In this document: one piece after another, positions 28,808 through 32,066 of the stretch
How positions within the stretch are numbered: the stretch's first letter is position 1
Layout: each line of letters opens with the position of its first letter
IMG/VR virus record: IMGVR_UViG_3300033144_002153
Span: 1-32,066 of that record
Reading direction: 5' to 3' (one strand)
Length of the DNA: 32,066 bases
DNA from: a virus
Notes under the pieces: generated by a model
The model's input: the letters and a program-made list of their open reading frames with translations, nothing else
What the model was told of the DNA's origin: nothing
Database searches by the model: none
Translations under genes and position numbers: made by a program

Positions 28808-29128
28808 ATGAAAAGAATCTCTATAAAAAAAAGACTGCAAGAAAAGATAGAAGTCCACATGTGCAACGAGGAGTGGTTCGATGGTTGCTGGGAATGGAAG
28901 GGGTGCAGGAATGAACTCGGGTACGGAACTCTTTGGGATGACGGGAGGATGAAGAAGGCCCACCGGGTTAGCTACGAGGTGTACGTTGGTGCGATCCCAG
29001 ACGGTAAGAAGGTCCTGCATAGCTGCCACAACAGGTGGTGTGTAAACCCAGGCCACCTACGGACAGGAACACAGAAGGAGAACGTGAGGGACATGATAGA
29101 AGCGGGAAGGGCTAAGTTCCAGAAATGA
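28808..29128 (+). CDS. HNH endonuclease, HNH_3 type
   Basis: A 106-residue protein with the full HNH_3 plan: CWEWKG (27-32), GYGT, AHRVSYE (51-57), G-x-IP-x-G, then VLHSCHNRWCVNPGHL (69-84) holding the metal- and DNA-cutting His/Asn residues, and the C-terminal GTQKENVRDMIEAGR helix. Such genes are usually free-standing homing endonucleases that spread among phages. It has its own promoter at 28709 and its stop overlaps the next start, which argues against location in an intron. Confidence 0.88.
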   Translation: MKRISIKKRLQEKIEVHMCNEEWFDGCWEWKGCRNELGYGTLWDDGRMKKAHRVSYEVYVGAIPDGKKVLHSCHNRWCVNPGHLRTGTQKENVRDMIEAGRAKFQK

Positions 29129-29415
29129 AAACATTCAATGAATACTACAAAGAAGGCGACAAGATGAAACCGCAAGAAGAACTAGGCAGCTATGCAAAGC
29201 CACAAGATAAGATCAATCTGAATGGCACAACGTGGGATGATGCCGTTGCTCTTAGAGCTAAGGTGCATGACATACATAGTCGTTGGAAGACATCAGCAAC
29301 ACTAGAAGAAAAGGGCTTTCTTAATACTATGAAGAACCTGATGGGTGAAAGCTATATGAAGAAACTTCTAGAAGCTCATAAGAAAACTATTGCAAAGGGT
29401 TGTATTGACGAGTAA
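29125..29415 (+). CDS. hypothetical helical protein, 96 aa
   Basis: The function is not recognised. ATG 29125 overlaps the HNH stop, but ATG 29164 (residue 14) has a better ribosome site (AAGAAGGCGACAAG) and may be the true start, giving 83 residues. The body is charged and helical (DDAVALRAKVHDIHSRWKT; EEKGFLNTMKNLMGESYMKK), suggesting a small soluble helical bundle. It is in an operon with the HNH gene. Confidence 0.6.
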   Translation: MKTFNEYYKEGDKMKPQEELGSYAKPQDKINLNGTTWDDAVALRAKVHDIHSRWKTSATLEEKGFLNTMKNLMGESYMKKLLEAHKKTIAKGCIDE

Positions 29416-29425
29416 CGTCCTGATC

Positions 29426-29725
29426 ATGGACAGACTACTTAATTTAATTGCAGCCGCAGCTATCATCATCACAACTTACATGTTGATCAATGAGGCTAGT
29501 GCTTATGACTCAACACCAGACCAGGTTGTGACAATGCCTGTTGTGGAGAACCCGTCTGTTTACACAGAATGCAATCGTAGGTTTATCAATATAGACCGCG
29601 TATCATTTGTAGATGTCTGCAGGTTTACTCCCGACGGGGACTGGTATTTGATCTCATCGCGTGGCGGTGTGGAAAGGTTAGGCAGACTCGTTGTTACAAT
29701 GGAAGACGCGGTCAATCAGCTATAG
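29426..29725 (+). CDS. exported or membrane-anchored protein, 99 aa
   Basis: The N-terminus LLNLIAAAAIIITTYMLINEASA is a good signal peptide with a possible cleavage after Ala-Ser-Ala, leaving a periplasmic domain of about 73 residues with two Cys (YTECNRR, FVDVCRF) that could form a disulfide. No family is recognised. The ATG at 29426 lacks a ribosome site; a TTG at 29405, five bases after AAAGG, would extend the n-region by seven residues. Confidence 0.55.
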   Translation: MDRLLNLIAAAAIIITTYMLINEASAYDSTPDQVVTMPVVENPSVYTECNRRFINIDRVSFVDVCRFTPDGDWYLISSRGGVERLGRLVVTMEDAVNQL

Positions 29726-29792
29726 GCTGGAGATCAGGGAACTAAACTTAAGAAACAACGCCCTGGTAGGTAGATCTCTGACATGGAGCACG

Positions 29793-29903
29793 ATGTACTG
29801 GGATCGGGTAAGGCTTGCGCCATATCACTGGACCCACGGGTTCTTTTGCGGCTTCATCGTAACGCTCATTGTCTTAACCCTCGGCGGCGTGATTAGGTTA
29901 TAA
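29793..29903 (+). CDS. tiny single-helix membrane protein, 36 aa
   Basis: ATG 29793 follows GGAGCACG and gives 36 residues: a short basic/aromatic head (YWDRVRLAPYHW) and one hydrophobic helix to the end (FFCGFIVTLIVLTLGGVI). The frame is open upstream to about 29691, so a longer product is possible. It resembles small phage membrane proteins of unknown use. Confidence 0.4.
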   Translation: MYWDRVRLAPYHWTHGFFCGFIVTLIVLTLGGVIRL

Positions 29904-29915
29904 ACATTAGTTGTG

Positions 29916-29921
29916 TATAAT
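29916..29921 (+). promoter_or_regulatory. -10 element, leaderless start at 29929
   Basis: A perfect TATAAT lies seven bases before the ATG of the phosphoesterase gene, which has no Shine-Dalgarno. The best -35, TTAGGT at 29893 (spacer 17), is weak. Confidence 0.4.
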
Positions 29922-29928
29922 CTAGTTA

Positions 29929-30645
29929 ATGAGCTTTTTTCATGGTGATTCAAAACGCTGGCTGGCTATATCTGATCTACAGATTCCCTTCCAGCACCCG
30001 CAAGCATTAAGGTTCTGCAAAGATCTTATGAGAGAGTTCCGCATCAGTCCCCAGAACGTATTGAACTGCGGAGACGAAACAGACCAGTATTGGGGCAGCC
30101 TATATGATCATGATCCAAATGCTAACCTATCAGCAGTAGAAGAGATCAAACAATCCAAAGAGATCCTAAAAGAGTGGTACTCAGAGTTCCCTTATATGAA
30201 GCTATGCACATCTAATCATGGTGACAGATGGAAGCGTAAGGCGTTTGCAGGTGGCATACCTCAAGAGCTAATGCGTAACTATGAAGATGTGATGGAGTCC
30301 CCTGATACCTGGATATGGAAGAAAGCATGGCACATTGACGCAAAGTTTCCTTTTATGATAGAGCACGGTGACGACTGGGGGGGCCAGTACCCGCATCAGG
30401 TTGCTGCCATCCACAACGGAAAATCTACCATCATGGGGCATCATCATTCAAAAGCTATCGTTACTCACATCCAAAGGAAGGGGGGGCTTGATCCTATCTG
30501 GGGTGCAGTTAGCGGCGCGTTAATTGATTTCGAGAGCTACGCCTTTCACTATGCGAGAAAAGCTAAGTACCACCCCGTTATGGGAGCCACAGTGGTCATT
30601 GATGATGGCCGCACACCTCTCTTTATTCCAATGGGTGATAATTAA
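29929..30645 (+). CDS. calcineurin-like metallophosphoesterase
   Basis: A 238-residue protein with the family's metal-binding motifs in order: SDLQ (residues 15-18, variant of D-x-H), NCGDETDQ (46-53, GD-x-x-D), SNHGDR (variant of GNH-(D/E)), MIEHGDDWG (GD with a preceding His) and GHHH (about 169-172). It would hydrolyse a phosphodiester or phosphomonoester with two metals; phage members have been linked to nucleotide or DNA processing, but the substrate cannot be read here. A Gln replaces the usual His of the first motif, as in some phage homologues. Confidence 0.8.
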   Translation: MSFFHGDSKRWLAISDLQIPFQHPQALRFCKDLMREFRISPQNVLNCGDETDQYWGSLYDHDPNANLSAVEEIKQSKEILKEWYSEFPYMKLCTSNHGDRWKRKAFAGGIPQELMRNYEDVMESPDTWIWKKAWHIDAKFPFMIEHGDDWGGQYPHQVAAIHNGKSTIMGHHHSKAIVTHIQRKGGLDPIWGAVSGALIDFESYAFHYARKAKYHPVMGATVVIDDGRTPLFIPMGDN

Positions 30646-30653
30646 TTATTGTA

Positions 30654-30682
30654 TTGACGTTTGAACTGTATAAATATATATA
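30654..30682 (+). promoter_or_regulatory. sigma70-type promoter after phosphoesterase
   Basis: TTGACG (30654-30659), an exact 17-bp spacer and TATATA (30677-30682). Its RNA would start near 30689 and run into the hairpins at 30693 and 30720 before the next gene. Confidence 0.55.
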
Positions 30683-30692
30683 ACTGTCACTC

Positions 30693-30706
30693 CACCTATC
30701 AAGGTG
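30693..30706. other. small hairpin CACCT / AGGTG
   Basis: CACCT (30693-30697) and AGGTG (30702-30706) pair around ATCA. It would be close to the 5' end of RNA from the promoter at 30654. Confidence 0.45.
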
Positions 30707-30719
30707 ATGTGTGTCTACA

Positions 30720-30761
30720 GGGTAGCCGCATAGGTTGATCGCTTGACCTATGTGGTTACTT
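30720..30761. other. long 19-bp hairpin in leader
   Basis: Bases 30720-30738 can pair with 30743-30761 without a gap: 13 Watson-Crick and 6 G-U pairs, closed by a TCGC loop. All six wobble pairs are of the kind that favours an RNA-level structure on the plus strand. No U-run follows at once, so simple termination is not indicated. The 3' arm contains the TTGACC used as -35 by the next promoter. Confidence 0.7.
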
Positions 30762-30770
30762 AGTTATCCT
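30743..30770 (+). promoter_or_regulatory. predicted leaderless promoter for gene at 30777
   Basis: TTGACC (30743-30748), a 16-bp spacer and TATCCT (30765-30770) lie six bases before the ATG at 30777, the same geometry as at 12933. The -35 is buried in the 3' arm of the long hairpin sequence. Confidence 0.45.
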
Positions 30771-30776
30771 TGTACT

Positions 30777-30971
30777 ATGGCAAAGGATGACTACCCAGAT
30801 GATGATGATACTGAGCTAGGACCGCGCAACACCCTTTTCTATGAACGCTACAAAACCAAGTATGAGCGCAAATGTATGGGTCCAGATGATTGCAAGCGTG
30901 AGTTCACCACATTCAATCAACACAGACGCCTTTGTAATAAGTGCCGGAAGCATCCTGTATACGATCTATGA
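30777..30971 (+). CDS. small acidic zinc-finger-like protein, 64 aa
   Basis: The N-terminus is acidic (DDYPDDDDTEL), followed by an aromatic/basic helix and two Cys pairs, CMGPDDC (C-x5-C) and CNKC, which could bind one zinc. ATG 30777 is chosen over an upstream in-frame ATG at 30750 because the latter lies in the hairpin and would add a non-conserved-looking leader. No Shine-Dalgarno. Function unknown. Confidence 0.6.
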   Translation: MAKDDYPDDDDTELGPRNTLFYERYKTKYERKCMGPDDCKREFTTFNQHRRLCNKCRKHPVYDL

Positions 30972-30973
30972 TC

Positions 30974-30979
30974 TATAAT
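30974..30979 (+). promoter_or_regulatory. -10 element, leaderless start at 30986
   Basis: A perfect TATAAT lies six bases before the ATG at 30986, three bases after the preceding stop. No -35 match is visible, and there is no Shine-Dalgarno. Confidence 0.35.
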
Positions 30980-30985
30980 TGATCT

Positions 30986-31192
30986 ATGGATGATGAGACT
31001 TTTGAGATCGAAGAGCTTGATGAGAACGCATGGCACGAGATTAGAAGCTACGCGTTAGTCTACTATAAGAATGGTGATTTCCAGGGTAATCAAATGAAAT
31101 CAAGCATTAAGGCCTTTATCACATACTTGAGTAAGACAGAGAAACAGATCATTATCGACCACGATGACTATATAGATGGTGTTTTCCATTAA
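30986..31192 (+). CDS. small acidic protein, 68 aa
   Basis: An acidic helical protein (DDETFEIEELDENAW; AFITYLSKTEKQIIIDHDDY) without recognisable domain. It is one of three consecutive short genes (30777, 30986, 31202) that each follow a -10-like hexamer. The negative charge would fit a protein-binding inhibitor or DNA mimic, but this is speculation. Confidence 0.55.
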   Translation: MDDETFEIEELDENAWHEIRSYALVYYKNGDFQGNQMKSSIKAFITYLSKTEKQIIIDHDDYIDGVFH

Positions 31193-31201
31193 ACTATATC
31201 T

Positions 31202-31462
31202 ATGCCAGATATCGAACTCCCCACGCCTGACCACGATTTAGATGTAGACCACCTAGAAGATGATGAAGACGAGGAGTCTTATTATATAGGAGAGTCGCGT
31301 ATCTTTGCCTTTGGTGAGCACGAGATAACAGGCTTAGTAGAAGAGACATTCACAGAGCTAGGACATCCTACATATCGTATTAGAGATCAAAGATCGGGGA
31401 AGCTGTATGACATTAAGGCTGTTGATATCTTGTGGTCAAGCCCAGTAGAAGAGAAAGATTAA
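31202..31462 (+). CDS. small acidic protein with SH3-like end, 86 aa
   Basis: The first 30 residues are extremely acidic (DHDLDVDHLEDDEDEESYY). The rest forms strands (HEITGLVEETFTELGHPTYRI, then SGKLYDIKAVDILWS) like a small SH3/KOW-type barrel. TAAACT lies six bases before the ATG, as at 1707, and no Shine-Dalgarno is present. The role is unknown; the acidic tail plus barrel suggests a protein-binding regulator. Confidence 0.55.
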   Translation: MPDIELPTPDHDLDVDHLEDDEDEESYYIGESRIFAFGEHEITGLVEETFTELGHPTYRIRDQRSGKLYDIKAVDILWSSPVEEKD

Positions 31463-31559
31463 GTCAACCCGCCGAAAACTGATATGCGCCTAGTCAAAGG
31501 ATCATCTCAAACGTAGTAGAGTACGCTCCCAATATCCAGACATCTTAACATCTGTATTC

Positions 31560-31588
31560 TTGACTAATGTAGTCAGGGATAGTACTAT
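31560..31588 (+). promoter_or_regulatory. promoter for gene at 31626
   Basis: TTGACT (31560-31565), an exact 17-bp spacer and TACTAT (31583-31588). The start site would be near 31595, giving a leader of about 30 bases with ACTAAGGAGACAAG as ribosome site. The remaining stretch from 31463 to 31559 shows no gene. Confidence 0.6.
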
Positions 31589-31589
31589 C
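31578..31589. promoter_or_regulatory. perfect palindrome over -10: operator candidate
   Basis: GATAGTACTATC is a perfect 12-bp palindrome covering the -10 hexamer. A further half-site GATAGT lies at 31605-31610, between the start of transcription and the gene. A dimeric repressor bound here would shut the promoter. Confidence 0.55.
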
Positions 31590-31625
31590 TATGTATAGAC
31601 ATTCGATAGTAACTAAGGAGACAAG

Positions 31626-31838
31626 ATGAGCGTAAAAAAACGAACAAAGAAGGCAAGTAGGAAGACAATAGTTGTGCCAAAACAGGTACAGCTATATCTA
31701 TCCCCAGAAGAGTTTTATCTGGTGTACAGCACAGTAATTGCATCTAAGCAGCAGGACTGGGTTCCAAGCGATGTATTCAATAGCCTGACAGATGCGTTGC
31801 TGACTGGGTGGATTGAACTAACTAAGGAGACAATATGA
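31626..31838 (+). CDS. small basic-then-helical protein, 70 aa
   Basis: The N-terminus is basic (SVKKRTKKASRKTIVV), followed by a strand and helices (QVQLYLSPEEFYLVYSTVIA; DVFNSLTDALLTGWIELT). A strand-helix-helix layout with a basic arm could be a small DNA-binding protein, but this is not certain. ACTAAGGAGACAAG is an excellent Shine-Dalgarno. Control by the palindromic operator is likely. The stop overlaps the next start (ATGA). Confidence 0.6.
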   Translation: MSVKKRTKKASRKTIVVPKQVQLYLSPEEFYLVYSTVIASKQQDWVPSDVFNSLTDALLTGWIELTKETI

Positions 31839-32066
31839 AAAGCATGAGATCACAAGACGACATACTACTTGCACTTGAGTACACACAACTTAAGAAGAGA
31901 TCACTTAAAGATGGTAAGAGGCTCAAAGAGATAGGCGACTTATTCAGGAGCAAGTGCGCCGTGGGCTTGACTAAGTGCGGCGAGAGCATCATAGATATCT
32001 CTGTGCGTAAAAGTGAGACTGTAGACAAGCTCAAGCTAATAGCAGAGCTAGGCGATAAGTCTAAAA
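31835..32066 (+). CDS. partial gene running off the window
   Basis: The open frame starts at ATG 31835, preceded by ACTAAGGAGACAAT, and is still open at the last base (77 codons visible). The protein is helical and basic (LEYTQLKKRSLKDGKRLKEI), with two Cys around residues 41-48 (KCAVGLTKC). No family is recognised. It is translated together with the upstream gene. Confidence 0.6.
   Translation, partial: MKSMRSQDDILLALEYTQLKKRSLKDGKRLKEIGDLFRSKCAVGLTKCGESIIDISVRKSETVDKLKLIAELGDKSK

Noticed and set aside
28532-29128. Group I intron carrying the HNH gene
   Set aside because: I could not see the conserved core elements, no split exon pair was found, and the HNH stop overlaps the next gene's start.
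1-32066. CRISPR array, integrase or toxin-antitoxin locus of known type
   Set aside because: No regularly spaced repeats, no recombinase motifs and no recognisable known toxin were seen in any frame.

Overview
The window is a stretch of a tailed double-stranded DNA phage genome, or a prophage of one. No tRNA, rRNA, integrase, transposase or CRISPR array is visible. The order large terminase, portal, morphogenesis proteins, scaffold, capsid, adaptor, tail terminator, tail tube, frameshifted tail chaperone, tape measure, tail tip and fibres is that of a siphovirus. There is one tube-like tail gene and no recognisable contractile sheath, which supports a long non-contractile tail. A lipobox lipoprotein and a murein transglycosylase fit a Gram-negative host; the host genus cannot be read from the sequence.

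Layout. Positions 1-1910 hold a run of very small genes, including a tandem paralogue pair, an FmdB-like zinc ribbon and a 95-bp tandem duplication that breaks a 50-codon gene. Positions 1912-7281 are the packaging and head genes, ending in a strong UUCG-loop terminator at 7293-7317. Positions 7333-10473 are seven small genes, mostly beta-rich and glycine/serine-rich, inserted between the capsid and head-tail adaptor genes; they are probably virion accessory proteins. Positions 10506-22423 are the adaptor and tail genes, with a dnaX-type -1 frameshift site in the tail assembly chaperone. Positions 22423-24996 hold a zinc ribbon, an SLT-type transglycosylase, a lipoprotein and a VRR-NUC nuclease. 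Positions 24929-26941 are a minus-strand operon: Rad52-like annealing protein, a small protein with an SSB-type acidic tip, a zinc ribbon, and a 283-residue protein of unknown function. From 27024 rightward lie small, probably early or regulatory, plus-strand genes, an HNH endonuclease, a metallophosphoesterase and several tiny proteins. These are separated by non-coding stretches with hairpins and good sigma70-type promoters. The last gene runs off the window.

How the genes work together. The left two thirds build the virion: TerL packages DNA through the portal, the scaffold shapes an HK97-fold capsid, and the adaptor, terminator and tube form the neck and tail. The chaperone pair loads the tape measure, and the tip and fibre proteins recognise the host. 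The right third looks like DNA metabolism and regulation, with strand annealing, ssDNA handling, nuclease genes and small DNA-binding candidates.

The most unusual signal is a recurring start architecture. At least ten genes on both strands lack a Shine-Dalgarno sequence but carry a -10-like hexamer exactly 6 (once 7) bases before their ATG. In five of them a recognisable -35 element also sits at 16-17 bp. This predicts leaderless mRNAs as a common expression mode in this phage. All functional calls come from reading motifs by eye; none was checked against a database.
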